From positions 62,001-126,000 of the forward strand of contig JAGWFS010000006.1 in the NCBI GenBank assembly GCA_028867785.1: a DNA stretch of 64,000 nt. The letters run 5' to 3'. Every line of letters begins with the position of its first letter. Positions within the stretch are counted from its first letter, which is position 1. The DNA is from Nitrososphaerota archaeon. Lineage in GTDB: Archaea; Thermoproteota; Nitrososphaeria; Nitrososphaerales; Nitrosopumilaceae. The notes beneath the pieces were generated by a model, which was not told the origin of the DNA, made no database searches, and was given only the letters and a program-made list of their open reading frames with translations. The translations under genes were made by a program, and so were the position numbers. Below are positions 16,594 to 25,233 of this stretch, one piece after another.

Positions 16594-17913
16594 TCAAAAA
16601 GTGTGGAACCACTTTCTCGAATCGTCAAACTCAGTTTTTGTGTTGAACTTTGAGATTCTCTGCAACGGTCTTGTCAGGTGCCTGTGGGCAGATGTAACTG
16701 GCAGATAGAGCTGTTCTTTTATTTTACGCGGTATATGTTCCAGTACTTTGTTCTCTGATGTTTTTCCGCATTTTTCACACTTGTAGCCTTGGTTTCTTCC
16801 TTTTGATTTCATGCGTTTTGTGCATCTTGTGCACAGGGGGTTTGCCGGTGCAGTATTTTCTGCAAGCTTGACAACCCCGATAAACTCTACGTTTATTGTC
16901 CTGCCATGCGTTTTTGAGGCCTTGCGCACTCCTCCGCCAATTCTTATCAGGTCTCCCTTGATCAAGCTTGATGCTACGTTTGTCAGTCCGGTTGGTTTGT
17001 AAACCGCACAGTCTGCTTTATGGCCAGACTTGGAAATTGCAAACGTCACGTGCCCTCCGGGCTCAGTTTTTGGCGATTTTGATACGCGACCTATGACGTA
17101 TCCGGACGAGAACGGCTTTAGGTCGTCAATGTCAAGTTCGTTTTGAAGATGGTCGCCTGTCCCTTGGTTTGATCGAAACACCATGTATCCTGAAAACTTT
17201 TCCGGTGACTTGACCAGTGATGCTCCCCTGACAACAGACCGGACGTCCTCTCCGCGCACTCCAAAAAAAACAGGATCAGGACCATGCGGGGCTATCAGTA
17301 TCCTGTTTTTGGTATCGTCATAGCTGTTAAACGTCTTGGGGTAGGTTAGCTTTTGCATCTTTTTTACACTGTCTTTGAGAATCAATCGTTTTTTGCCAAA
17401 ATTTGATTTGTGTCTGTACGAGATCAGCTCAAACGTATGATCATTGAACGGATATCCTATGGCACCTATTGCACCCACCAGTCCTTGGCCATTTCCCATA
17501 TGAAACGTCTCAATATTGTTTTGCGCTGCAAACTTCTTTGCCTTGTTTCTGCTTACGAGTGTACACAGTGCCATCCTGCCAAACTCGGAGAACTCTTTTG
17601 GGATGGAATTGTTTTCGTAAAAGACCAGGCCGGGATTTGCACCTTCGTGTATGGCAGAGTATTTTCTGATGAAATCAGTTATGCTTTTCTTGGTCATGCT
17701 GGGGTTTTGGGTCTTGATCTTCAGTGCAACGGCCCCGTTTCCCCTCGTCTTCCACGGAATATTTGGATTGAATCTTATCAGGTACGGATAGTCTAGGAAC
17801 CTGACTTTTTTCTTTCGCAGGTGCTCTACAATCTTGTAGGCAAGAAATGTGGTGCACATGCCGTTTCTAGAGTCGGTGTCGTCAAAGCCGACGTGGAGTA
17901 TGCTTTGCTTCAT
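16594..17913 (-). CDS. tiaS: tRNA(Ile2) 2-agmatinylcytidine synthetase
   Basis: TiaS joins agmatine to C34 of tRNA-Ile(CAU) so that it reads AUA rather than AUG. The 439-residue protein begins 'ILHVGFDDTDSRNGMCTTFLAY', the DDTDS kinase-like motif of the family, and contains 'LIRFNPNIPWKTRGNGAVAL', 'GNGQGLVGAIGAIGYPF', an OB-fold region and a C-terminal zinc ribbon (C-x2-C at 'CTRCTKRMKSKG' and 'CEKCGK'). It converges on the initiator tRNA-Met with 16 bases between, and overlaps the RAM-domain gene upstream by four. Confidence 0.93.
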   Translation of the reverse strand: MKQSILHVGFDDTDSRNGMCTTFLAYKIVEHLRKKKVRFLDYPYLIRFNPNIPWKTRGNGAVALKIKTQNPSMTKKSITDFIRKYSAIHEGANPGLVFYENNSIPKEFSEFGRMALCTLVSRNKAKKFAAQNNIETFHMGNGQGLVGAIGAIGYPFNDHTFELISYRHKSNFGKKRLILKDSVKKMQKLTYPKTFNSYDDTKNRILIAPHGPDPVFFGVRGEDVRSVVRGASLVKSPEKFSGYMVFRSNQGTGDHLQNELDIDDLKPFSSGYVIGRVSKSPKTEPGGHVTFAISKSGHKADCAVYKPTGLTNVASSLIKGDLIRIGGGVRKASKTHGRTINVEFIGVVKLAENTAPANPLCTRCTKRMKSKGRNQGYKCEKCGKTSENKVLEHIPRKIKEQLYLPVTSAHRHLTRPLQRISKFNTKTEFDDSRKWFHTF

Positions 17914-18140
17914 TCTATAACAGTCATTGTAAGAGTGGAACGTACATTTTTTAGTTGTCGTATATGGCTTGATATGGTCTTTTTGAGTATCTCTGTATCG
18001 GGGGCCTCTATCTTGACCACAAGGTCATAGGCGCCATAAAGAACGTAGACGTACTTGACGTGCTCGATTGATCTTACCTGGCTGAGTAGCTCGTTTTCTT
18101 TTCCAAGCTCTGCGTTGAGCAATACGAACGCTATCGGCAT
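17910..18140 (-). CDS. Stand-alone RAM (Lrp/AsnC effector-binding) domain protein
   Basis: Only 76 residues: the alpha-beta RAM/AsnC ligand domain ('AFVLLNAELGKENELLSQV', 'HVKYVYVLYGAYDLVVKIEA') without the usual DNA-binding helix-turn-helix. Such stand-alone domains form ring oligomers and can bind amino acids or modulate full Lrp proteins. Overlap of four bases with tiaS implies co-expression, although a functional link with TiaS is not obvious. A full-length Lrp/AsnC regulator with its own HTH occurs at 49522-49980. Confidence 0.85.
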   Translation of the reverse strand: MPIAFVLLNAELGKENELLSQVRSIEHVKYVYVLYGAYDLVVKIEAPDTEILKKTISSHIRQLKNVRSTLTMTVIE

Positions 18141-18221
18141 CAGTTGTTTTTGAAGGTAAGCGATATTAAATATTATGTACGTTCGTTTGGTTTAAATTAA
18201 AAAAACAATTTCCGATAGCGA

Positions 18222-19217
18222 TTGATAGTAATAGATGAGAAAAAAATCTTTGACGAGATTCAGAAAAGAAGACCTGTCTCGGTTGCTCTGAATGGACCTG
18301 ATGGGATCTTGCCAAAGATACAGGATACCGCATCCAGGATAATGGAAAGGTTTGGCATTCCGGCATATGTTCTTGCAGACAGCTGTTTTGGAACGTGCGA
18401 CATGAATACAAATGGTGCCAAGGTGCTTGGGGCAGAGATTCTCTTTCACATAGGACATACGGTAAACTCGACAAGTTTTGGCGATGACATTGTTCTTGTC
18501 GATGCATTTGACAACATTTCATTTGATGGCATTGCAAGAAAATGTGCCGAGGAATTCAGTGGAAAAACAATATCGCTTGTGACAGACAGCCAGCACCTGC
18601 ACGAGGTCGACAAGGTAAGGGCCATACTTGAGCAGGAGGGAATCAAAGTCATGGTAGGAAAAGGAAAAGGGCAACTAAATGACGGACAGGTGTTTGGCTG
18701 CGAGTTTTATCCCGTGATGGAGACAAGGGACAGTGTAGACGCCAACATATTTCTTGGCCAGAGCAATTTTCACGCGGCTGGAATTGCGCTGTCTACAAAC
18801 AGACCCACGTATGTTCTTGATCCATACTTTAACGAGATAAGGGAGGTGACAGAGTTTGCCCAGACGCTCCAGAAAAAGGCAATACTGTCAGTTTACAAGG
18901 CTGCCGAGGCCGAGTCGTTTGGAATCATCGTAGGCCTAAAGGAGGGGCAGTTCTCAAAGGTAACCGCACTCAAGTTCAAAAGGGAGCTTGAAAGTCTCGG
19001 GAAAAAAGTTCAGCTTTTTGCCCTGACTGACATAACAGACGACAAGCTGCAGAATCTAAGAGGAATTGATGCTTTCATACAGGTGGCCTGCCCAAGAATT
19101 TCAACTGACAACCACTTTCACAGGCCCGTGCTGTCCACGCCTCAGGCCAACGCACTTGTCAGGATACTGAAAAAGGAAAACGTGGATAATTTTCTCCAGG
19201 TTCCTCACTGGCTGTAA
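18222..19217 (+). CDS. dph2: Diphthamide synthase subunit Dph2
   Basis: Transfers the 3-amino-3-carboxypropyl group from SAM to the target His of elongation factor 2 through an unusual 4Fe-4S radical mechanism. The 331-residue protein has the three cluster-binding Cys at about 59 ('SCFGTCD'), 160 ('VFGCEFYPV') and 290 ('IQVACPRIS'), one in each of the three similar domains. 'PDGILPKIQDTASRI' at the N-terminus and 'LGQSNFHAAGIAL' in the middle also fit. TTG start at 18222; a plausible promoter lies in the 80-base gap after the divergent RAM gene. Confidence 0.93.
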   Translation: MIVIDEKKIFDEIQKRRPVSVALNGPDGILPKIQDTASRIMERFGIPAYVLADSCFGTCDMNTNGAKVLGAEILFHIGHTVNSTSFGDDIVLVDAFDNISFDGIARKCAEEFSGKTISLVTDSQHLHEVDKVRAILEQEGIKVMVGKGKGQLNDGQVFGCEFYPVMETRDSVDANIFLGQSNFHAAGIALSTNRPTYVLDPYFNEIREVTEFAQTLQKKAILSVYKAAEAESFGIIVGLKEGQFSKVTALKFKRELESLGKKVQLFALTDITDDKLQNLRGIDAFIQVACPRISTDNHFHRPVLSTPQANALVRILKKENVDNFLQVPHWL

Positions 19218-19284
19218 TTTTTGTCAGATAGGTCGGAAATACAGGCATAAACAATTATAATCATCAAAAACTCAATTCAGACCA

Positions 19285-19839
19285 TTGTCCAGCAAACAGG
19301 CCCTTCCGGGAGACAAGATTGCAATAATTGAGGAATTTGAGACCGGCCAGAATACATTTGATGACGGGCATTCAATAAGGTCTCTTGTAGTAGGTACGCC
19401 CGAATTTGACAAGACAAACCGTGTCGCTAAAATTAATGAGCTCAAAAAACCTGCAGTGCCAAAGCCTGGCAATGTCATAGTGGGAAACGTATCTGCACTG
19501 ATGAACAACATGTTTGCGATAAATGTAATGTACATAGACGGCAGGCCGACCCATGCCGGCCTTGAAGTCATCTGCCAGGCAAGGGGCGCAAAGAAAAGAA
19601 TTCTTGTGCGGGTAGGAGACATTGCGACGGCCAAGGTCATCAGCTTGTTAAATGGCGTGATTCATGCCACAATAAGCGAGCCGGAACTTGGCGTGTTGTT
19701 TTCCATGTGCAACAAGTGCGCGGGCAGCATAGTATCAATGGGCAGCAGCGTAAAATGCGTGGATTGCGGGTATATTGAGGAAAGAAAGCTGTCAACCAAG
19801 TTTGGAAACAGCGATTTTATAAAATTCGATTCCAATTAA
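19285..19839 (+). CDS. csl4: Exosome RNA-binding subunit Csl4
   Basis: Caps the Rrp41/Rrp42 RNA exosome. The 184-residue protein has an N-terminal domain ('ALPGDKIAIIEEFETGQNTFDDG', typical Csl4 start), an S1 RNA-binding domain ('PGNVIVGNVSALMNNMFAIN', 'ILVRVGDIATAKV') and a C-terminal zinc ribbon with two C-x2-C pairs (CNKC and CVDC). Starts with TTG. Five bases separate it from pheA, so they may be co-transcribed. Confidence 0.92.
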   Translation: MSSKQALPGDKIAIIEEFETGQNTFDDGHSIRSLVVGTPEFDKTNRVAKINELKKPAVPKPGNVIVGNVSALMNNMFAINVMYIDGRPTHAGLEVICQARGAKKRILVRVGDIATAKVISLLNGVIHATISEPELGVLFSMCNKCAGSIVSMGSSVKCVDCGYIEERKLSTKFGNSDFIKFDSN

Positions 19840-19843
19840 AAAC

Positions 19844-20659
19844 ATGCTCAAAGTAGCGTTCCAGGGAGAGCGTGGCGCGTACAGTGAGGCCGCTGCCACG
19901 GTCTTTTTCAGGGATTCGATTGAGACTGTGCCCCATCCCACGTTTCACGAAGTTTTGGAATCAACAGAGGCAGGCAGGACAGACTATGCAGTACTGCCTG
20001 TTGAAAACTCGCTTGAGGGAAGCGTTGGTGAGAGCTATGACCTGCTGCTAAACACCAGACTTTATGCGACTGGGGAGATTTACCACCGCATAAAGCACTG
20101 CCTCATAGGGTTTGACGGTCTTGAAAAGATTGATACCGTGTATTCCCACCCGCAGGCACTGGGCCAGTGCAGAAAGTTCATCCAGGACCACCGCCTCAAG
20201 GCAGTTCCCACATATGATACGGCAGGAAGCGTCAAGATACTCCTTGAGCTGAAAAAAGACAATCTTTCATGCATAGCAAGCAGAAGGGCGGCTGAGATTT
20301 ACAAGGTGCCAGTCATAAAGGAGGGAATCGAGGACAATGCCAACAACTATACAAGATTCCTGGTCCTCTCGAATCAGAGACACGGTGCAACGGCAAAAGA
20401 CAAGACATCGATAATTTTTTCAATAAAGCACACGCCCGGGGCTCTGTACAATGTCATTGAGAAGTTTCATGCAAACAGGATAAACCTTACAAAGATTGAA
20501 TCCCGTCCCACAAAGACCACCCCGTGGGAATACAACTTTTATGTTGATTTTGAGGGAAACCAGGACGACAGGAATATCCTGGATGCCCTTGAGAAGATAA
20601 GGCAAAACACGATATTCCTCAAGATCCTTGGTTCCTATCCCAGGGCGGAGATGAGCTAG
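19844..20659 (+). CDS. pheA: Prephenate dehydratase with ACT domain
   Basis: Makes phenylpyruvate from prephenate for phenylalanine synthesis. The 271-residue protein shows the catalytic domain with 'VAFQGERGAYSEAAATVFF', 'YAVLPVENSLEGSVGESYDLL', and the essential 'NNYTRFLVLS' Thr-Arg-Phe motif, then an ACT domain from about residue 187 ('SIIFSIKHTPGALYNVIEKF', 'INLTKIESRPTK', the ESRP Phe-binding motif), which indicates feedback inhibition by phenylalanine. Its stop overlaps that of the convergent membrane protein by four bases. Confidence 0.95.
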   Translation: MLKVAFQGERGAYSEAAATVFFRDSIETVPHPTFHEVLESTEAGRTDYAVLPVENSLEGSVGESYDLLLNTRLYATGEIYHRIKHCLIGFDGLEKIDTVYSHPQALGQCRKFIQDHRLKAVPTYDTAGSVKILLELKKDNLSCIASRRAAEIYKVPVIKEGIEDNANNYTRFLVLSNQRHGATAKDKTSIIFSIKHTPGALYNVIEKFHANRINLTKIESRPTKTTPWEYNFYVDFEGNQDDRNILDALEKIRQNTIFLKILGSYPRAEMS

Positions 20660-21120
20660 AATCCCCGCGGCTTTCGCAGTGAAAAGGCCGCACTGAATCC
20701 GATAATCAGGATTCCAGAGGTGATTACAATGACATGGGTTGCAAATATTATCGGGTCCTGGACTGCCTCTAGATTTCCTGTGACACGGAGTGGCGAGCCT
20801 CCGGTGTTTGTTATGTTGATGAAATGTTTTCCGTCTGCAAGACTGACCCAGTCAAAGCTTATCTCGCTTTCAAAATCCTTGTCCACCTGCAGACCGTTTG
20901 ACGGCGTGACAAGTTTTACATGAAAGGAGCTTCCGGTCACGTTGAGAACTTCGTGAAAGTGTTTTTGCGCGTCAAATTGAAAGATGTCGCTTTTGCCCGT
21001 GTCTACGGTATCATTGACTGTATTCTCATTAGAGAGGAGTGACTGCACCAGGAAAAAAGATCCGAGACCTATTACTAGCACTCCCACACCGATTCCTGTT
21101 GCAGTCTTTTTTGTCAGCAC
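20656..21120 (-). CDS. Two-TM membrane protein with an extracytoplasmic domain, unknown function
   Basis: A 154-residue protein with an N-terminal TM helix ('ATGIGVGVLVIGLGSFFLVQ'), about 80 residues outside that look beta-rich ('SDIFQFDAQKHFHEVLNVTG', 'SEISFDWVSLADGKHFINIT'), and a second TM helix near the C-terminus ('ATHVIVITSGILIIGFSAA') followed by a short basic tail. The domain resembles emp24/GOLD-like or other beta-sandwich folds seen in archaeal surface proteins, but I would not assign it. Only about 30 bases from guaB upstream on the same strand. Confidence 0.7.
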   Translation of the reverse strand: MLTKKTATGIGVGVLVIGLGSFFLVQSLLSNENTVNDTVDTGKSDIFQFDAQKHFHEVLNVTGSSFHVKLVTPSNGLQVDKDFESEISFDWVSLADGKHFINITNTGGSPLRVTGNLEAVQDPIIFATHVIVITSGILIIGFSAAFSLRKPRGF

Positions 21121-21152
21121 TAGGTGAGACTGGATTTTACACCATATTAAAA

Positions 21153-22592
21153 CTACATCAGTTCTACGTCGTGGGGCTGGCTTTCTGCATATCCGGCAGT
21201 TGACATTTTTATAAATTCGGCATTTTGCTGCATTTGCGGTATGGTGTCTGCCCCGCAGTAGCTCAGGCCTGAGCGTATTCCTCCAGTGAGCTGCTTTACA
21301 ATATCTACAACAGTCCCCTTGTATGGGACCATTGCCTCGACGCCCTCTGCCACATAATCATTTAGATCCTCGCTCATCGCGGCAGTTCCTGTCTCCTTTG
21401 ACTTTCTGCCAAGCGCTGCATAAAACGAGGCCATTCCCCGGTATATTTTGTACCTCTTGCCGTTCTTCATTACATACGAGCCCGGACTCTCGTCTGTTCC
21501 CCCAAGCAGGCTTCCCACCATTACAGTAGATGCTCCTGCAGCAAGCGCTTTTGTTGCATCCCCCGAGTTTCTGACCCCGCCGTCAGAGATTATAGGGATG
21601 TCATATTTCTTGCCTATCCCTGCACAGTCCACCACGGCCGTGAGCTGCGGTACGCCAGAACCGGTGATTACTCGCGTAATGCAGATTGAACCGGAGCCTA
21701 CTCCTACCTTGACTGCGTCAACTCCTGCCTTTATCAGGTCCTCGGCTCCCTGGGCCGTTGCGACGTTTCCTGCAACAAGCTCGCAGTTGGGAAATGCCTT
21801 TTTGATCAATCGTACGGTATTGATTGCGTTATCACTGTGGCCGTGTGCAATGTCAACTACTATCACGTCTGTTCCTGCATCAAGCAGGGCCTCTGTTCTT
21901 TCCATAAAGTCCCCCTTGACCCCCACTGCGGCTCCCACAAGCGGCCTTCCTTTCTTGTCCTTTGACGCATGCGGATAGTTTCCTGCGTTTAGGATGTCCT
22001 TGCTTGTTATCAGTCCCTTTACGTTTCCGCGCTCGTCGAGGAGCGGCAGTTTTTCAATGCAGTTCTTTCTGATTAGATCTCTTGCTTCCTGTATGCTTAC
22101 ACCGGACTTTGAGGTAATTACATCACCTGTCATTACCTCGCTTACCTGTTTTTTCTCGTCTGCAGGCTCTATCATTGCAATGTCCCTTCTTGTCAGTATT
22201 CCCACCAGCTTGCCCTGGGGATCTGTAACCAGCAGCCCCGAGACGCTTTTTTCTCTCATGTATTCGATTGCCTCCCGGACACTCTGGTTTGGACCTATCG
22301 TGTACGGGTTTTCAATGAGAATGCTTCCCGAGCGTTTGACTTTGAGCACCTCTGTGACTTGCTCTGATATTGTAAGAAATCTGTGTATTATTCCAATTCC
22401 GCCTTCCCTTGCCATTGCTACTGCCATTGCAGACTCTGTTACAGTGTCCATGTTGGCGCTCACAATCGGAATGTTAAGCGAGATATTGCGTGAGAGTTTC
22501 GTCTGTAAATTGGTTTGAGATCTGGTGACTATGCTGGAGCGTTTGGGAACAAGGAGTACATCATCGAAAGTTAATCCTTCCCTGATATCCAA
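21153..22592 (-). CDS. guaB: Inosine-5'-monophosphate dehydrogenase
   Basis: Oxidises IMP to XMP with NAD, the committed step to GMP; GuaA for the next step is at 29.6 kb. The 479-residue TIM barrel begins '[16 protein letters not shown]' and has '[29 protein letters not shown]'-type active-site elements, a CBS pair inserted at about residues 95-205 ('[20 protein letters not shown]', '[20 protein letters not shown]'), the catalytic Cys loop '[19 protein letters not shown]', '[20 protein letters not shown]' and the flap 'YRGMASFYA'. Length and order are normal. Confidence 0.97.
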   Translation of the reverse strand: MDIREGLTFDDVLLVPKRSSIVTRSQTNLQTKLSRNISLNIPIVSANMDTVTESAMAVAMAREGGIGIIHRFLTISEQVTEVLKVKRSGSILIENPYTIGPNQSVREAIEYMREKSVSGLLVTDPQGKLVGILTRRDIAMIEPADEKKQVSEVMTGDVITSKSGVSIQEARDLIRKNCIEKLPLLDERGNVKGLITSKDILNAGNYPHASKDKKGRPLVGAAVGVKGDFMERTEALLDAGTDVIVVDIAHGHSDNAINTVRLIKKAFPNCELVAGNVATAQGAEDLIKAGVDAVKVGVGSGSICITRVITGSGVPQLTAVVDCAGIGKKYDIPIISDGGVRNSGDATKALAAGASTVMVGSLLGGTDESPGSYVMKNGKRYKIYRGMASFYAALGRKSKETGTAAMSEDLNDYVAEGVEAMVPYKGTVVDIVKQLTGGIRSGLSYCGADTIPQMQQNAEFIKMSTAGYAESQPHDVELM

Positions 22593-22725
22593 TGAAACCT
22601 TCTTGATTAGCCTTGCATTCTGTTATAAGCCTTTCACTGTAGTTGCAGCTGGATTTATTATAATGAACTCGTCCCAAAACCCTCCGGCATATCATTGATC
22701 AAGTTTGTAGTAGAACTAGCCTTTC

Positions 22726-23607
22726 TTAGATTTGTCTTAGCTGTCGTGCAATTTCTATTGCATCGCAGGTTGCCTTGACATTGTGCGTCCTGATTATATC
22801 AGCTCCGTTTAGTACTGCAATGATCTCCGCTGCAAGCGATCCGTAAATCCTCTTGTCCGGATCTTTTTCATTTAATAAAGATCCTATGAATGACTTTCTT
22901 GAGACTGATATCAATAATGGCTGCCCGAGCTTTATCGACTTGAGGTTCTGTATCATGTCAAGATCTCTTTTGAGCCAGTCGGAATTTATTTTTGTAAAGA
23001 AGATTCCTTTTGCACTTTTTCTGAAAAAACCTATTGCCGGGTCCACTGCTATCCTGCTTTTTGGTATGCCTGACTTGACTGCAATTGATATGCTTCTACG
23101 CAGCAGTTTTCTTGCCTGTTCCACCTGGTTTCCGTAGGCGGACTCTTTGCTAAATGCACATACTATGACAGACGGGCAGTATTCTTCCAGTACTTTTGTC
23201 ATGTCCTTGTCGTGCTTGAGTCCCGTAACGTCATTTAGTATGTCAACCCCAAGGCCAAATGCAACCTTTGCAACACCTGCCCTACAGGTGTCAATCGAGA
23301 CTGGAAGGCACGATACCTTTTGTACTGCGTTTACTGCCTTTGTTATCCTCTCAATCTCGGTCTTTTCCGGTACAAGCGTCTTCAGGTATGGCGCAGTGGA
23401 CATGCCTCCCACATCGATAAAGTCTGCACCGTCTTCTTCCATCTGCTTTGCCACCCTTGCAATCTCTCTTTGCTCTGTGTGGACTGATTTTTTGTAGAAC
23501 GACTCTGGGCTTGAATTGATTATGCCCATGATTCGTACTGGGTTTGTGTTTCCTACAGGCACTGTACCAAGTCTGTTCATATAGTTTAATGACTGGAGTA
23601 TCGACAT
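22726..23607 (-). CDS. folP: Dihydropteroate synthase
   Basis: Condenses hydroxymethyl-dihydropterin pyrophosphate with an aminobenzoate-type substrate in folate or methanopterin synthesis. The 293-residue TIM barrel shows 'VRIMGIINSSPESFY' (pterin-binding Asn), 'ADFIDVGGMSTAPYL', 'LPVSIDTCRAGVAKVA', 'DILNDVTGL', 'AVDPAIGFF', 'PLLISVSRKSFIG' (SRKxF loop) and 'IIRTHNV' (the C-terminal RxH). Divergent from the MptE-like pterin pyrophosphokinase; both together supply consecutive pathway steps. In thaumarchaea the product is thought to lead to a tetrahydrofolate- or methanopterin-like C1 carrier. Confidence 0.92.
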   Translation of the reverse strand: MSILQSLNYMNRLGTVPVGNTNPVRIMGIINSSPESFYKKSVHTEQREIARVAKQMEEDGADFIDVGGMSTAPYLKTLVPEKTEIERITKAVNAVQKVSCLPVSIDTCRAGVAKVAFGLGVDILNDVTGLKHDKDMTKVLEEYCPSVIVCAFSKESAYGNQVEQARKLLRRSISIAVKSGIPKSRIAVDPAIGFFRKSAKGIFFTKINSDWLKRDLDMIQNLKSIKLGQPLLISVSRKSFIGSLLNEKDPDKRIYGSLAAEIIAVLNGADIIRTHNVKATCDAIEIARQLRQI

Positions 23608-23615
23608 TTAGACCT

Positions 23616-24359
23616 ATGAGATTGCAGGGGTGGGACCGCAGGTATGGTACGATACTGCGCGAGTTTGGGTTTAGCAGAAGAGAGGACCTGCGGGCAGCCA
23701 GGCTTCTCAATTCCTTGCTTGAGAGAAAGGAGCCTCTTGACAAACTTGAGCGCAAGATACGCGGGCGGACGGTATTTGTGATTGGTGCTGGTCCGTCCCT
23801 TTCTTTTGCCATACCGCAGATAAAAAAATTCAAACAGGTGACAAAGATTGCAGCAGATGGTGCTACAAAGGCCCTGATTGAGAACGGCATCAGGCCTGAC
23901 ATTGTTGTGACCGACCTTGACGGCAACCTGGAATACCTGAAAAAAGCCTCAAAGAAGAATTCTATCATGGTGGTGCACTCGCACGGTGACAACATTGGCG
24001 TGCTTCCTCTTGCCCTGCTGTTTAAACATTGTATCGGTACGACCGAGGGAAAGCCGTTTGACAGGATAAGAAACTTTGGCGGGTTTACGGACGGCGACAG
24101 GTGCGTCTTTCTTGCAAGATACTTTTGTGCAGAAAAGATTGTTTTGTTTGGAATGGACTTTGGGAAAAGGGTTGGAACATATTCAAAGGAGGGAAGATAT
24201 GACAGAAAAGTAAAGATTGCAAAGCTTGCCAAGGCAAGGGAGCTTTTGGAATGGCTTGCATCAGGAAAGGAGTGCGAGTTTTACACCACGTCTGAGAAGA
24301 TGAAAGGATTTGAGAAGATCAGGCTTCCAGATCTTTCAGAGCGGGTAAAAAAATATTGA
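23616..24359 (+). CDS. mptE: 6-hydroxymethyl-7,8-dihydropterin pyrophosphokinase, MptE type (DUF115)
   Basis: Activates hydroxymethyl-dihydropterin for the FolP-type reaction. From the ATG at 23616 the protein is about 247 residues, starting 'MRLQGWDRRYGTIL'; the frame extends upstream over the folP start but that is less likely. DUF115 marks: 'TVFVIGAGPSLSFAIPQI', 'KIAADGATKALIENGIRPDIVVTDLDGNL' (metal Asp residues), 'VVHSHGDN', 'FGGFTDGDRCVFLARYF' and 'IVLFGMDFG'. Its pairing with a divergent folP only eight bases away strongly supports this role. Confidence 0.9.
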   Translation: MRLQGWDRRYGTILREFGFSRREDLRAARLLNSLLERKEPLDKLERKIRGRTVFVIGAGPSLSFAIPQIKKFKQVTKIAADGATKALIENGIRPDIVVTDLDGNLEYLKKASKKNSIMVVHSHGDNIGVLPLALLFKHCIGTTEGKPFDRIRNFGGFTDGDRCVFLARYFCAEKIVLFGMDFGKRVGTYSKEGRYDRKVKIAKLAKARELLEWLASGKECEFYTTSEKMKGFEKIRLPDLSERVKKY

Positions 24360-24718
24360 CATTATAGGCTGCAGAGATTTTCTATAAAAATCTCTGCTGA
24401 AACTCGGGAAAAAGTCACGAAACGCAGTAGGGCAGAAATCTGCGATCTGATCAAAAGTGACTTAACTAGTCAAGTGGATTTCGGCCCGAATTGACCTGTT
24501 TTCGGACAGTTTTGTTCGTAAAATCTGTCCGCATTTTTAGCAATTTTTTTCTTGTATCATTAATTGTTTGCAGTATAGATACGTCATGCTGACCAATAAG
24601 TGTGTTGAAAAACAATTTGCAAAAAACCACTTGTATATATGTATTAAAACTTCAAGAAATCTGATCCGTCAAATTTTTAATACATAAAAGGGAGTGTCAC
24701 CTTTTTCAGCTGGAAAGA
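24360..24718. other. Non-coding region rich in inverted repeats before the terminase genes
   Basis: 359 bases with no convincing ORF. It contains an 11-bp perfect hairpin (24371-24397), a GCAGA-AA-TCTGC dyad near 24435, AGTCAC/GTGACT arms about 45 bases apart, and a CGGACAG...CTGTCCG dyad near 24504-24533. A TATA-like ATACATAAAAGG is close to 24682-24693, about 25-35 bases before the first gene of the pair. Confidence 0.5.
24371..24397. repeat. Perfect 11-bp inverted repeat (hairpin)
   Basis: GCAGAGATTTT, a 5-base spacer CTATA, and AAAATCTCTGC. It starts 11 bases after the mptE stop and could be a terminator for that gene or a binding site at the border of the accessory region. Confidence 0.6.
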
Positions 24719-25219
24719 ATGAACAACCGTAGGCTACGTCGTGATCCAAAAATAATCGCGTTGGTGACTCTGTCTATGTTGCTTCCTGCAGACATTAGCA
24801 AGAAAATGCTAAAAGAAGCAAATTTGGGAATCAGTGAAAAAACTTTGCAACGTATTAAAAGTGACATAAAGAATCTTGGCATCGGACACATGACTGAGAA
24901 GGTTCACAAGATTTACATGCTGACCACGATGGACTCGTTGACCGATGCTATGAAATTAAAAGAGGGCCTATTTCAGATCATCAATGATCCTGACTCGAAC
25001 AAACGGGAGAAAATAAAAGCTTCTCAAGTTCTTTTTAACATTCTCAAAGGCATTCCAGATCTATACGATCCAGAAATTTCGGAATCGATTCAATCCGCAT
25101 ACAATACAGAAAAAAATGAAAGGTATGAGGCAAGCGGAGGATTAGATGTTGGTAATGATGCCAGTCAGACAGGTAGGAATCATGACAGCGGTCATGATGC
25201 CATACACGATTCAACATAG
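24719..25219 (+). CDS. Terminase small subunit-like protein
   Basis: A 166-residue protein: basic N-terminus, predicted helix-turn-helix ('MLLPADISKKMLKEANLGISEKTLQRIKSDI'), a central helical part ('MDSLTDAMKLKEGLFQIINDPDS', 'IKASQVLFNILKGIPDLYD') and a disordered acidic/His-rich tail. HTH plus oligomerising helices plus position directly before terL, 14 bases apart, is the usual pattern of TerS, which recognises viral DNA and recruits TerL. No sequence signature proves this, so it rests on architecture and context. ATG at 24719 follows a TATA-like element at about 24685. Confidence 0.6.
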   Translation: MNNRRLRRDPKIIALVTLSMLLPADISKKMLKEANLGISEKTLQRIKSDIKNLGIGHMTEKVHKIYMLTTMDSLTDAMKLKEGLFQIINDPDSNKREKIKASQVLFNILKGIPDLYDPEISESIQSAYNTEKNERYEASGGLDVGNDASQTGRNHDSGHDAIHDST

Positions 25220-25233
25220 GGACGTTCGTTTAC

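Noticed and set aside
23544-23615. 24-residue N-terminal extension of MptE
   Set aside because: It would lie inside the divergent folP 5' end and has an unlikely Cys-rich sequence; the family begins near 23616.
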